Below are positions 9,150-16,992 of a stretch of DNA of 35,900 nt, one piece after another (position 1 is the stretch's first letter; the number at the start of each line of letters is the position of its first letter). Made by a program: the position numbers and the translations under genes. The stretch comes from JAYZDB01 sp036338025. Lineage in GTDB: Bacteria > Planctomycetota > UBA1135 > UBA2386. Location of the stretch: assembly GCA_036338025.1 (NCBI GenBank), contig JAYZDB010000269.1, forward strand, positions 1 through 35,900, given 5' to 3'. A model generated the notes under the pieces. The model was not told the DNA's origin, searched no databases, and worked only from the letters and a program-made list of their open reading frames with translations.

Positions 9150-9176
9150 ATTTGCACGTTTCCCATGTTTGCAAAT
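9150..9176. repeat. Inverted repeat, 7-bp arms with 13-base spacer (possible operator)
   Basis: ATTTGCA at 9150-9156 is perfectly complementary to TGCAAAT at 9170-9176. The arms are about two helical turns apart, centre to centre, a usual spacing for a dimeric regulator. The site sits midway in the divergent intergenic region, about 34 bases upstream of the WecA-like start. Confidence 0.5.
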
Positions 9177-9194
9177 CGGGCCACTTCGGCTGCA

Positions 9195-9206
9195 GTAGTC
9201 TACTAC
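9195..9206. repeat. Short palindrome GTAGT-CT-ACTAC
   Basis: The 5-base arms at 9195-9199 and 9202-9206 are perfectly complementary around a 2-base centre. The element lies in the same divergent promoter region as the longer inverted repeat, 19 bases from it. It is too compact for a hairpin terminator, so a protein-binding site is more likely, if it has a function at all. Confidence 0.35.
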
Positions 9207-9306
9207 AGAACCGGTCGTTCGGTCTTGAGTATCCAGCGCCGGAAATGCCCGTGAGACGGGACCTTGCTCAAGGCCTGTCCCTAGGCCACCGCCAAACAAC
9301 GACCCC

Positions 9307-10275
9307 GTGACAGATCCAAAGACCTTGCTGGTGACAGTGCTCTACAACAGCGAGCCGGTGCTGGCCGACTGGCTGTCAGGAGTTCGCCAACTGTGTGAAG
9401 ACAGTGCCAGCCCGATTCTCGCGAGTGTCGTCGACAACGCCTCGGACGATGACACCGTCGCGAAATTGCGCGAGATGCTGCGACCCGACGACCCCATCCG
9501 GCTGACGGTTCACGACCACAACGCCGGTTGGGGAGCCGGCAACAACGTCGGTCTGCAGGCAATCGGTGAATCGGACCTGGAGTCATTCAGCGCCGTGGTA
9601 TTCCTCAACCCAGACGTCATCCTGCCTGCTGCCGCACACGATGCGATGTGCGCGGCGCTGGCTGAGGACCCAGGTGCCGGTGCCGTCGTGCCGCGACTGG
9701 TCGACCACGAGGGTTCTTCACGGGTGCCCGCGTTTCCACACTTCACACTGGCTGACAGCCTGCTCGGTCTGCTCGGATGGCGTGGCATGCGCGCCTCGCG
9801 CTGGCAACGGCCACGAACTCTCGGCACAATCGAAGACCTGCGTGGGGGCTATGCAGAGGGCTCGTGTGTCATGGTGCGACAGACAGCACTCCAAAAAGCC
9901 GGTCCCTTCGATGAAACGTTCTTCATGTACTTCGATGACACGGACCTCACACGCCGGCTGGACGCCGCCGGGTATCATCTGCGCTACCTACCGGGCGCTG
10001 CAGCAACCGACTTGCCGGGCAAGGGTTCGCGCACCCGGCTCGACGCGGCCGAGAACCGTCTCGACCGATACGTGTACTACCTGGCGTCCGAACTGCCTTA
10101 CTACCAGAAATGGCATGGACCACAGACCGCAGTCTGGCTGGCCCGCTTCAAGCTCTGGATCGACCTGCCGATGCGCACCGTGATCTGGCGCCTTCGACAC
10201 GGATCCCAAGGAGTGTGGCGGCGCTGCCGCGGCATCATCAAGAAGTTCCTGGCCTCTCACACGGAGCGATCGTGA
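9307..10275 (+). CDS. Glycosyltransferase family 2 (rhamnosyltransferase-like)
   Basis: The 322-residue protein has the GT-A pattern of WbbL-like enzymes: 'LLVTVLYNSEPVLADWL' at the N-terminus, 'VVDNASDDDTVAKL', 'NAGWGAGNNVGLQ', and 'FLNPDVIL', where the N-P-D takes the DxD metal/donor position. 'GSCVMVRQTALQKAGPFDETFFMYFDDTDLTRRL' is the acceptor-side motif with the catalytic E/D cluster. It is probably cytoplasmic or membrane-associated, with a basic, amphipathic C-terminus. The start is the GTG at 9307, immediately before the conserved first strand. Its TGA overlaps the ATG of the sulfotransferase by one base, so these two form an operon and may modify the same glycan. Confidence 0.93.
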   Translation: MTDPKTLLVTVLYNSEPVLADWLSGVRQLCEDSASPILASVVDNASDDDTVAKLREMLRPDDPIRLTVHDHNAGWGAGNNVGLQAIGESDLESFSAVVFLNPDVILPAAAHDAMCAALAEDPGAGAVVPRLVDHEGSSRVPAFPHFTLADSLLGLLGWRGMRASRWQRPRTLGTIEDLRGGYAEGSCVMVRQTALQKAGPFDETFFMYFDDTDLTRRLDAAGYHLRYLPGAAATDLPGKGSRTRLDAAENRLDRYVYYLASELPYYQKWHGPQTAVWLARFKLWIDLPMRTVIWRLRHGSQGVWRRCRGIIKKFLASHTERS

Positions 10276-11141
10276 TGCAGCCACCTGTCTTCATCCTCGG
10301 CATGCACCGATCGGGCACCACGATGCTGGTCCGGTTGCTCTCAGACCTGGGGTTCTTCGCTGGCGATCACCTCGATCCAAACGAAGAGACCTGGTACCTG
10401 CTGCGGCGCAACGAGTGGATCCTGCGCCGAGCTGGCGGGGCCTGGGACCAACCTCGTGCAGCCCTGGGATTCCTACGTCAACCGATGATCCAAGAGCAAT
10501 TGATCGAGCAACTGAGAACAGATGTCGAGCGACGGTTCTCGGAGTTCGTCAGCGGCGGCCTGAGTTCGCGACTGCTGGAAGGTCCGTGGGGCGGCAAGGA
10601 TCCCCGGCTCAGCTTCACCCTGCCGATCTGGCACGAGATCTTCCCCAACTGCCGGATCATTCTCATGCGTCGCAACGGCGTCGACGTAGCCCGCAGCCTT
10701 GTGCATCGCACCAGCACCAGCTGGGCGAGCGGATCGGCAGTAAGCTTCCGCCCCCTACGCCAGCGGCTCAAAGCGGTGTGGCACCCTTTCGAGTTCCTCC
10801 CCCACTGGTCCAAACCAACCCGGTGCTTTGATCTCGAGTCCGGATTCGACCTGTGGCAGGACTACGTAGAGACCGCGGAGACCGTGTTCGAACAGTTCGA
10901 GGGCGACAAGCTGGCCTTGCGCTATGAGGACCTGCTCCAGAATCCCCAGGATCACCTGGCGACCGTCGCCGGGTTCTGCGAGATCGAAGCATCTGGCCAG
11001 CAAATCGAGGACGCCGCACGGCAAGTCGATGGCGGACGCCGGCTGGCATTCCTGCAAGACCCGGAGTTGCAGGCGTTCTACCGGAAAGTCGCCGACAACC
11101 CCTGGATGCGCAAGCTCGGCTACGATGCGCTGGCGGAGTAG
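10275..11141 (+). CDS. PAPS-dependent sulfotransferase
   Basis: The 288-residue protein has the sulfotransferase fold. The 5'-phosphosulfate-binding loop 'GMHRSGTT' lies at 9-16. The 3'-phosphate-binding segment 'LMRRNGVDVARSLV' is near 130-143, and 'LRYEDLLQNPQDHLATVAGFC' is typical for the family. The C-terminus 'MRKLGYDALAE' is also family-like. The expected role is transfer of sulfate from PAPS, made by the CysD/CysNC pair about 7 kb upstream, to a sugar hydroxyl. The start is set at the ATG that overlaps the GT2 stop (TGATG); a GTG directly before it (10272) is an equal alternative. The coupling to a glycosyltransferase suggests a sugar in a surface polysaccharide as acceptor. Confidence 0.92.
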   Translation: MQPPVFILGMHRSGTTMLVRLLSDLGFFAGDHLDPNEETWYLLRRNEWILRRAGGAWDQPRAALGFLRQPMIQEQLIEQLRTDVERRFSEFVSGGLSSRLLEGPWGGKDPRLSFTLPIWHEIFPNCRIILMRRNGVDVARSLVHRTSTSWASGSAVSFRPLRQRLKAVWHPFEFLPHWSKPTRCFDLESGFDLWQDYVETAETVFEQFEGDKLALRYEDLLQNPQDHLATVAGFCEIEASGQQIEDAARQVDGGRRLAFLQDPELQAFYRKVADNPWMRKLGYDALAE

Positions 11142-11181
11142 CCATCCCGTCTCGATCCTGGGGTGCCGCAAACCTCGGGGA

Positions 11182-11187
11182 TAGGAT
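11182..11187 (+). promoter_or_regulatory. Possible -10 element (TAGGAT) for a leaderless transcript
   Basis: TAGGAT ends 7 bases before the ATG at 11195, and no Shine-Dalgarno sequence lies between. This is the spacing seen when transcription starts at or next to the start codon. No good -35 is visible. Confidence 0.35.
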
Positions 11188-11194
11188 ACGACCC

Positions 11195-13285
11195 ATGGCG
11201 AAAGCCCTTCTCACCCGACCCGGCCTGCTGATCTACGCCCTGCTCACGGTGCTGGCGTTGTTCTCGGATCCGGGACGCGGTTGGTGGGCTGCCGTGACCT
11301 TCGGGCTCATCTGCATCGGTGTCGGTCACAGCCTGCTCACGACCCGCGCCGCCCGCGGCCTCGGCCTACCTGGCACCTTTGGCAAGGTGTTCGCCGGACT
11401 GGTCGGCTGGTGGCTCCTGCTCAGCGTGATGGTGCTGCTATGCACCTTCAATGCCCTGTCGGCATGGTCTGCCGGTGCGCTCAGCCTGCTCAGCGGGGCG
11501 GCGGCGCTGCACTTCTGGTGGAAGAACCCACCAGCGGGCCAAAGCGGCATCAAGTTCGGCTGGGCCCTCTGCACCCTGGGACTGGTAGCGCTGGTCGGAC
11601 TCGCTCCCTACCTGATCCGCACCTTGGTGCCAGACTCGGACTGGGACGGCGCCCTCTACCACCTGCCGATGGCACAGAACTTCGTGACCGATGGCTTGTG
11701 GAAGGCCGGCTTCCAGCCGCACTCCCTGTACCGACCCGGGGTCGTGCATTCGTGCTATGCGTTCTTCCATGCCCTCGACCTGGACAGCGCGCTGATTCCC
11801 CTCAACACCCTGGCCATCGCGGCGACTGCCTACCTTTGCCAGCGAATCGGCTCGACATTCTGGGACCGGCAGGTCGGTACCTGGGGCGCTGGCGTGTTCC
11901 TGTCATCCTGCCTCGTGTTGGAGTTGGCGGTGGACGTCAGGGTGGAACCATTCTTGATGCTGTGCTTCCTGGCGACCGTCGCCGCCGGGATGCTCTGGTT
12001 GCGCGAACGAGGCCTGGGCAACGCCCTGGTGTGTGCCATGTGCGGGGGCTTGCTCGCCGGCATGAAGTACAACGGCCTGATGTATGCGGGTCTGGTACTC
12101 GGTCCCACCGCGATCGCCCTGTGGGCACTGCGAGGATTGACCGTGCAGCAGCGTCTGCAAACCTCGATCCTGGCGCTGCTCGTGTTTGCCATACCAAGCA
12201 GCGTGTTCTACGCCCGCAACCAGGCGCTGTTTGGCAACGCCTTGCACCCATACAAATCCGCGCTCAAGGCGACCGGCCAGACGCACGAGGAGATGTTTGG
12301 GAAGAACTTCAGCCTGGCACCTGAAGACAAGCGTCCGCCGAAGAGTCAGATCGAATACCTCAAGGCGAAGAAGGTCCAGGCCGGTCACGGCAACCCTGAC
12401 AAGCGTTCGAAGTTCTTCGTACTCTTCAATGCCATCCGCAATCCGATGGCCCACACCTCCAAGCCATTCCATTGGATCAGTCCGTGGCTGCTGGCGTTTC
12501 TCCTGGTCCCAGCCTTCGCCAGGGATCGTCTCAGCCTCGGGTTCTTCGGCTTTGGTTTAGGCTCCTACTTCCTGACGATCTCGGCACTGGCCTCGAAGGG
12601 AGACTTCCCGGTCCGGTACCTGGCACCCTTGATGCCAATCCTGGCGCTCGGCACAGGCATCTGCCTGGCGCGCGTGCGGCAGTGGATCCCCGGCATCGTG
12701 CTGGCGGTAGGCGTAGCCCTGCCGATCGCGTACGGAAGTTTCCGGCAGTACCATTTCCTGACCTACCTGCGTCCGGACAAGTTCCTGTCCGGCCAGGAGA
12801 ACGAGTTGGAGTATCTCGCACGGGTCGGCTTCAACGGCACCATCGTCGACCCCGACGACAGCATCCGCTTCGCGAACACCGGGATGCCCGATCTGGCGAT
12901 GTGGTTGCAACTGCGCATCGACGCCGGCGTGATCAAGACATCAGATCGACTGTTCATGATCGCCGAGGCGAAGACCAGCCGCCTGCCCATCGACTGCCTG
13001 CCGTCAAACGGCAGCACCGGCCGTAACTTCCTCAATCGTCTCAAGCGTGCCGACTGGAACTACGCCACGCTACACGACAAGCTCTGGGACGAGGGATTCC
13101 GCTTCGTACTGATCAACAAGGGCTGGATGCATTGGACGAATGCCTACTCTGTAGTGTCTCCGGAGGTGCTCGTAGCGGCACTTCACAATCTCGACCAGTT
13201 CATCAAGGACCAGTGTGAGGAGGCCAAGCTGGTGCCATTCGACAGCGGCAACACTCTGTTGATCCCGCTCAAGCCAAAGCAGTAG
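11195..13285 (+). CDS. GT-C-like polytopic membrane glycosyltransferase (GT39/ArnT-like)
   Basis: The 696-residue protein has about 11-13 predicted membrane helices in its first 530 residues and a soluble C-terminal part of about 165 residues. The segment 'VPDSDWDGALYHLPMAQNFVTDGLW' near residue 146 follows a membrane helix and resembles the acidic motif in the first periplasmic loop of GT-C enzymes that use polyprenyl-phosphate sugars. 'FYARNQALFGNALHPYKSA' after a later helix is also typical of this group. It probably adds a sugar to a glycan at the outer face of the inner membrane. The exact family and substrate are not identifiable by eye. It follows the sulfotransferase by 53 bases. Its TAG lies five bases before the GTG of the small UGA-containing gene. 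Confidence 0.8.
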   Translation: MAKALLTRPGLLIYALLTVLALFSDPGRGWWAAVTFGLICIGVGHSLLTTRAARGLGLPGTFGKVFAGLVGWWLLLSVMVLLCTFNALSAWSAGALSLLSGAAALHFWWKNPPAGQSGIKFGWALCTLGLVALVGLAPYLIRTLVPDSDWDGALYHLPMAQNFVTDGLWKAGFQPHSLYRPGVVHSCYAFFHALDLDSALIPLNTLAIAATAYLCQRIGSTFWDRQVGTWGAGVFLSSCLVLELAVDVRVEPFLMLCFLATVAAGMLWLRERGLGNALVCAMCGGLLAGMKYNGLMYAGLVLGPTAIALWALRGLTVQQRLQTSILALLVFAIPSSVFYARNQALFGNALHPYKSALKATGQTHEEMFGKNFSLAPEDKRPPKSQIEYLKAKKVQAGHGNPDKRSKFFVLFNAIRNPMAHTSKPFHWISPWLLAFLLVPAFARDRLSLGFFGFGLGSYFLTISALASKGDFPVRYLAPLMPILALGTGICLARVRQWIPGIVLAVGVALPIAYGSFRQYHFLTYLRPDKFLSGQENELEYLARVGFNGTIVDPDDSIRFANTGMPDLAMWLQLRIDAGVIKTSDRLFMIAEAKTSRLPIDCLPSNGSTGRNFLNRLKRADWNYATLHDKLWDEGFRFVLINKGWMHWTNAYSVVSPEVLVAALHNLDQFIKDQCEEAKLVPFDSGNTLLIPLKPKQ

Positions 13286-13290
13286 CCCAG

Positions 13291-13641
13291 GTGTCGAACT
13301 CCGCTCCAGTCCCGTTCTTCCAAGGTAGCCTCGACCAGGTCCGGGAGCTGCAAGCGCTCTGCCTCAAACGTGGTCTGAAAGCCGAACCAATGCAGCCGCC
13401 CGGTGGCTCCGGCAGTTCTTGAGGTACCAAGGTCTGGCTCGCGGTCGCGGGCGAGAGATTGGCGGAAGCCGAGCAGGTCCTGCGGAGTTTTCACGACCAG
13501 GGGCTGACCCAAGACGAACGAGCGGCAGCCGACATCGTGTTGGACTTCGACGCCGAAGAAATGACCTGCCCGGCCTGCCTTACCACCTTTGCGACCGGCC
13601 CGGATCGCTGCCCTGACTGCGGCCTGTCGTTCGGCGGCTAG
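13291..13641 (+). CDS. Putative selenoprotein: small zinc-ribbon, DUF2007-like protein with in-frame UGA (Sec44)
   Basis: The frame from GTG 13291 to TAG 13641 encodes 116 residues and contains one TGA at 13420-13422 (codon 44). Both sides read as one protein. Residues 6-35 ('PVPFFQGSLDQVRELQALC', 'LKRGLKAEPM') look like the first half of a DUF2007-like putative signal-transducing domain. After the Gly/Ser turn 'PPGGSGSS' comes the UGA, then the second half 'GTKVWLAVAGERLAEAEQVL'. The C-terminus is a zinc ribbon with C93, C96, C107 and C110. A bulged 12-bp hairpin starts five bases after the UGA with a GGUC-containing loop, as expected for a bacterial SECIS. Taken as a stop, the UGA would leave a 43-residue stub and orphan the zinc ribbon. 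The start follows the upstream stop by five bases. Function unknown; a disrupted gene or sequencing error remains possible. Confidence 0.72.
13427..13462 (+). promoter_or_regulatory. SECIS-like hairpin downstream of UGA 13420-13422
   Basis: Stem pairs are CCAA (13427-13430) with TTGG (13459-13462), TCT (13433-13435) with AGA (13456-13458), and CTCGC (13438-13442) with GCGAG (13451-13455). Only two GG bulges interrupt the 5' side. The 8-base apical loop (13443-13450) begins GGTC and lies 20 bases after the UGA. The known E. coli fdhF element likewise has a bulged stem and a GGUC loop at about this distance, where SelB binds. Confidence 0.68.
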
Positions 13642-13734
13642 AACCCCAATCCGGGATTTTACAGCCCTGCCACGGACCCTGATCCGCAAGGATGGGTATC
13701 GTCGAGATGCCTCGTATTGTCCGAGATCACCAAA

Positions 13735-15000
13735 ATGCAGCGAACCAGCACCATCCTCACCCTCCTCCTGGGCCTCGCCAGCCCGGCAGAGGCTCAAGAG
13801 TGGACCCAGTTCCGGGGCAAGGCTGGCCAGGGCATCACAGAGGCGCCGGAGCTACCAGCGACGTTCACTGAGCGGAACATCCTGTGGCGGGTCGCGTCCG
13901 GGGGCACCGGCCACTCCTCACCGGTCTTGTGGGGTACCCGGCTGTTCCTGACCCGCATCGGCAAGCGGGACAACTCCCGCGACGTCGTCTGCTTCGACGC
14001 CAAGACCGGCAAGGAACTGTGGGCCTTTGCATGCTCGTTCGACCCCTATCGTCAACACCGGTTCAACAGCTTCGCCTCGTCCACGCCGGCTGTAGACGCG
14101 CAAGGGATCTACGTTCTGTGGTCGTCAGGCGGCAAGCTCTACTCACTGGCGGTGAATCACCGCGGCAAGAAATTGTGGCGACGAGAGTTGGGGCTGTTCC
14201 GGGCCCAGCACGGCAGTGGCGCCTCTCCCATCCTGCACGGCAAGCACGTCATCGTCGCCAACCAGAACGAGGGCGACGAGAGTTTCTTGATGGCACTCGA
14301 CAAGAAGACCGGCAAGACGGCGTGGCGGATCGAACGGCGCTCAACGGACCGCACTGCGTCCTACTGCTGTCCCGTGGTATACCAACAGACCGATCAGAAG
14401 CCTCTCATCCTGTTCGCCAGTCAACCGTACGGTCTCACCGCCGTGGATCCTGCGACCGGCAAGGTGCGGTGGGAATTCGACGTTGAATTCAAACTGCGCT
14501 GCGTCGCGACGCCCTGCCTGATCAAGGACAAGGTGTTCTTCTCGTCGGGCTCCGGCGGCGCCGGTAAGGAGTCGGTTTTTGTCGCGCTCCCGACCGGCGA
14601 AAACACACAACCGAGCGTACACGGTCGAATGCGTCGCGCGATCCCGTACGTGCCCTGCGCGCTCGCTCTGGACAATCGTGTCTTCACCTTCAGCGACGGT
14701 GGGGTTGCCTCCTGCCTGGATGGCGAGGACGGCAGCGTCTTGTGGCGCGAACGCCTGGAAGGCTCGTTTTTCAGTTCCCCTGTATCCAATGGCCGAGTTG
14801 TCTACATCCCGACCAAGACCGGAACTCTGCACTCGATCGGGAGCGGTGAAAAATACGAGGCGCTGGGGTCTTTCGACCTGGGCGGACCGACGTACTCAAC
14901 TCCGGCGATCGCAGACAACACAATGTATGCGCGCACCAGTTCCGAGCTGATCGCACTGGGACCCGTGCCCGAAGTCGGCGGCGAGGCCAAAAAACGCTAG
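13735..15000 (+). CDS. Secreted PQQ-like beta-propeller repeat protein
   Basis: The 421-residue protein begins with a signal peptide ending at 'SPAEAQ' (about residue 21) followed by 'EWTQFRGKAGQGI', a start often seen in planctomycete propeller proteins. Blades repeat the pattern 'DAKTGKELWAF', 'NHRGKKLWRRE', 'DKKTGKTAWRIE', 'DPATGKVRWEFD' and 'DGEDGSVLWRE', in which the Gly and Trp dock the blades as in PQQ-dependent dehydrogenases. I see no residues that clearly bind PQQ or a metal, so it may be a structural or binding protein, not an enzyme. The start was set at the ATG at 13735, just before the signal peptide; an upstream TTG at 13717 is less likely. The stop shares a CTAG palindrome with the opposing gene. 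Confidence 0.9.
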   Translation: MQRTSTILTLLLGLASPAEAQEWTQFRGKAGQGITEAPELPATFTERNILWRVASGGTGHSSPVLWGTRLFLTRIGKRDNSRDVVCFDAKTGKELWAFACSFDPYRQHRFNSFASSTPAVDAQGIYVLWSSGGKLYSLAVNHRGKKLWRRELGLFRAQHGSGASPILHGKHVIVANQNEGDESFLMALDKKTGKTAWRIERRSTDRTASYCCPVVYQQTDQKPLILFASQPYGLTAVDPATGKVRWEFDVEFKLRCVATPCLIKDKVFFSSGSGGAGKESVFVALPTGENTQPSVHGRMRRAIPYVPCALALDNRVFTFSDGGVASCLDGEDGSVLWRERLEGSFFSSPVSNGRVVYIPTKTGTLHSIGSGEKYEALGSFDLGGPTYSTPAIADNTMYARTSSELIALGPVPEVGGEAKKR

Positions 15001-16244
15001 CGCACGTAGACCAGGTCCTGCTTCGGGTCGCCGCCTTGCCCAACACCATCGCTGCCAACACTCCAGTAGTGGGTCTCTCCGTCAACCTCACGGACTTGAA
15101 GCTCGGTGCCAAAGGGATCCGCATGCTCACGCGACTCACCGAGCGCTGCATCAACCAGCATGCGTAACACCCTGAGCGCCACGACCCCCTCACGTCGTCC
15201 CACCGCAAGCCGCGTGTAGTTCACCGCGACCATCAGCGTCACTGGATTGCGGGCGACTCGCTTCGAGGCCTCGACCGTCTTGAGGTGATCCCGCCACGTC
15301 ACCCAGGACGCCGCTGTGGGAAACTCCTTGCCAAGCTCCAGGCCGTGCAGAACACCTTCCGCACACATCCACCGTTGAGAAAATGCAAACCGCCAGGAGT
15401 TCTTCATCATGGCGACACTCAGCCCATCGCCTACGGATCCATCGATAGCTTCCACCTCACGGGCCAGGAGGACAGCCTCGGCCCGTACCAGCCTGCCGAG
15501 CGGAGCCAGTGGCCGGTCCAAGTTGGCAAGACCATCGCGAAACACCTGCAGGGCTGGCCGGGAAAGACCCTGGACACTCCAGGCCGCGGGCAGCTTCTTG
15601 CCATCGTCATCGACAGTCTGGAAGAACCTCTTCGCCACCATGGAGAGCGAAGCCGTGCCCACCAAGGATGCGAGTGCAACTGGGAATTCGGCCTGATCCC
15701 GGGCGTATTGCAAGGCATCGAGCACCGTGCGAACAGCCTCCACATCGTCACCGCGCTCTTGGAGCTGCCATGCCCGCAAGCCCAGGAGACGACTCATCTG
15801 CGTGCGAATCTGCACGTCGGTCGACCAAACACCGGAAAAACCCTTCGCCCAATCGACCGGCGGCTTCGCATCCCGGCGGTGAGCTGCCTCGCGCATTAAT
15901 GCAAAAATGGAATGGAGTCCGTCAACGGACTTCCAACACTCCGCACCAGCTTGCCGCGGCATTTCGAACCACCCCTCGACATCCTGACCCCGGGAGTCGA
16001 CGAAGTCCTCCAAGCCCGTTGCAGCGAGTGCTTTCTCAGCCTCCAGGTAGCCGTCCCACACCTGACCGGGCGCCGCTTTACCCCAGGCCACGGGACGAAG
16101 CGAAGACACACTCTCGAGTTTGGCTTGCGCACGGTCCGCTGCTTGCGACATCTCCTGCCACGAGGACTCGATACGCCACCAGGTCAGCGCCACAAGCGCC
16201 ACCACCGCCCCTACGAGCAACGCTATCCACCGCCGAAGTATCAT
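14997..16244 (-). CDS. Hypothetical membrane-anchored protein
   Basis: I do not recognise this 415-residue protein. It starts with 'ILRRWIALLVGAVVALVALTWW', a single N-terminal membrane helix preceded by two arginines, so most of it should be outside the cytoplasm. The body is mainly helical. The last 30 residues ('YWSVGSDGVGQGGDPKQDLVYVR') resemble the tail that closes pseudopilin-like and other secreted planctomycete proteins, where a 'S-x-G-x-D-G' turn is followed by an Asp-rich loop. The start is the ATG at 16244; a GTG directly upstream at 16247 is possible. It is divergent from endonuclease III and convergent with the propeller gene, sharing a 4-base stop overlap. Confidence 0.75.
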   Translation of the reverse strand: MILRRWIALLVGAVVALVALTWWRIESSWQEMSQAADRAQAKLESVSSLRPVAWGKAAPGQVWDGYLEAEKALAATGLEDFVDSRGQDVEGWFEMPRQAGAECWKSVDGLHSIFALMREAAHRRDAKPPVDWAKGFSGVWSTDVQIRTQMSRLLGLRAWQLQERGDDVEAVRTVLDALQYARDQAEFPVALASLVGTASLSMVAKRFFQTVDDDGKKLPAAWSVQGLSRPALQVFRDGLANLDRPLAPLGRLVRAEAVLLAREVEAIDGSVGDGLSVAMMKNSWRFAFSQRWMCAEGVLHGLELGKEFPTAASWVTWRDHLKTVEASKRVARNPVTLMVAVNYTRLAVGRREGVVALRVLRMLVDAALGESREHADPFGTELQVREVDGETHYWSVGSDGVGQGGDPKQDLVYVR

Positions 16245-16278
16245 CACGAGACATCATGCCCAAACCGGGTTGTCCGCA

Positions 16279-16284
16279 TAGACT
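16279..16284 (+). promoter_or_regulatory. Possible -10 element (TAGACT) for a leaderless nth transcript
   Basis: TAGACT lies 3 and 6 bases upstream of the two consecutive GTG codons at 16288 and 16291. No Shine-Dalgarno sequence is present. If this is the -10, a transcript starting at 16291 would be leaderless, which favours the second GTG. Confidence 0.35.
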
Positions 16285-16287
16285 TCG

Positions 16288-16968
16288 GTGGTGAAACGTG
16301 CAGAGAAAGCCACCCGGATCCAGGAGATCCTCGACTCACTCTACGCCGTTCCACCGATTCCACTCGACCACGTCGACCCTTTCACCCTGCTGATTGCGGT
16401 ACTGCTGTCGGCCCAGACAACGGATGTGCGTGTCAACATAGTGACCCCGGAGTTGTTCCGGCTCGGACCCGATCCGAAGGCCATGGCCGGGTTGCCGGTC
16501 GAGACGATCCTGCAAGCCATCAAGACCTGTGGCCTGGCGCCGGGCAAGGCCAAGAACATCAAACGCCTCTCGGAGATCCTGCTCGAACAACACGCCGCGG
16601 TGGTTCCACAGTCGTTCGAAGACCTGGAGGCCTTGCCGGGTGTTGGCCACAAGACCGCCAGCGTCGTGATGGCGCAGGCCTTCGGTGTGCCAGCCTTCCC
16701 GGTCGACACCCACATTCACCGTCTGGCAGCACGCTGGGGCCTCTCCGATGGCTCGACAGTGGAAAAGACCGAGCGTGATCTGAAGGCCCTGTTCCCCAAG
16801 GAGAGCTGGAACGCCCTCCACCTGCAGATCATCTACTTCGGGCGCGAGCACTGCCCGGCTCGCGGCCACGATCTGGCTGCCTGCAAGATCTGCGGTTGGG
16901 CCGCAAGCAAGAAGCGAATCGCCGAGGAGCGCCACAAGAACGCGCCGCGACCAAGGTCCAAGCTGTAG
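16288..16968 (+). CDS. nth: Endonuclease III (DNA glycosylase/AP lyase)
   Basis: The 226-residue protein removes oxidised pyrimidines in base excision repair. It shows the helix-hairpin-helix 'LEALPGVGHKTASVVMAQAFG', with the catalytic Lys of 'GHKTA', and the catalytic Asp in 'FPVDTHIHRLAARWGL'. 'LLIAVLLSAQTTDVRVN' is the standard first helix. The C-terminal iron-sulfur region is unusual: 'GREHCPARGHDLAACKICGW' gives Cys at only three positions (C-x9-C-x2-C) and no fourth cysteine follows before the end. In the E. coli enzyme the pattern is C-x6-C-x2-C-x5-C. The cluster may be lost or altered. The start is one of two adjacent GTG codons (16288 or 16291). Confidence 0.94.
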   Translation: MVKRAEKATRIQEILDSLYAVPPIPLDHVDPFTLLIAVLLSAQTTDVRVNIVTPELFRLGPDPKAMAGLPVETILQAIKTCGLAPGKAKNIKRLSEILLEQHAAVVPQSFEDLEALPGVGHKTASVVMAQAFGVPAFPVDTHIHRLAARWGLSDGSTVEKTERDLKALFPKESWNALHLQIIYFGREHCPARGHDLAACKICGWAASKKRIAEERHKNAPRPRSKL

Positions 16969-16992
16969 CCCAGTGCTCGCCCGCAGAGCGTC

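Larger units (their letters stand above)
9117..9306. promoter_or_regulatory. Divergent promoter region between the WecA-like and GT2 genes
   Basis: This 190-base region lies between two divergently transcribed glycan genes and must carry promoters for both. Its centre is clearly AT-richer than its surroundings. It contains two inverted repeats listed separately. I could not assign confident -35/-10 pairs or Shine-Dalgarno sequences to either gene. Confidence 0.5.
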
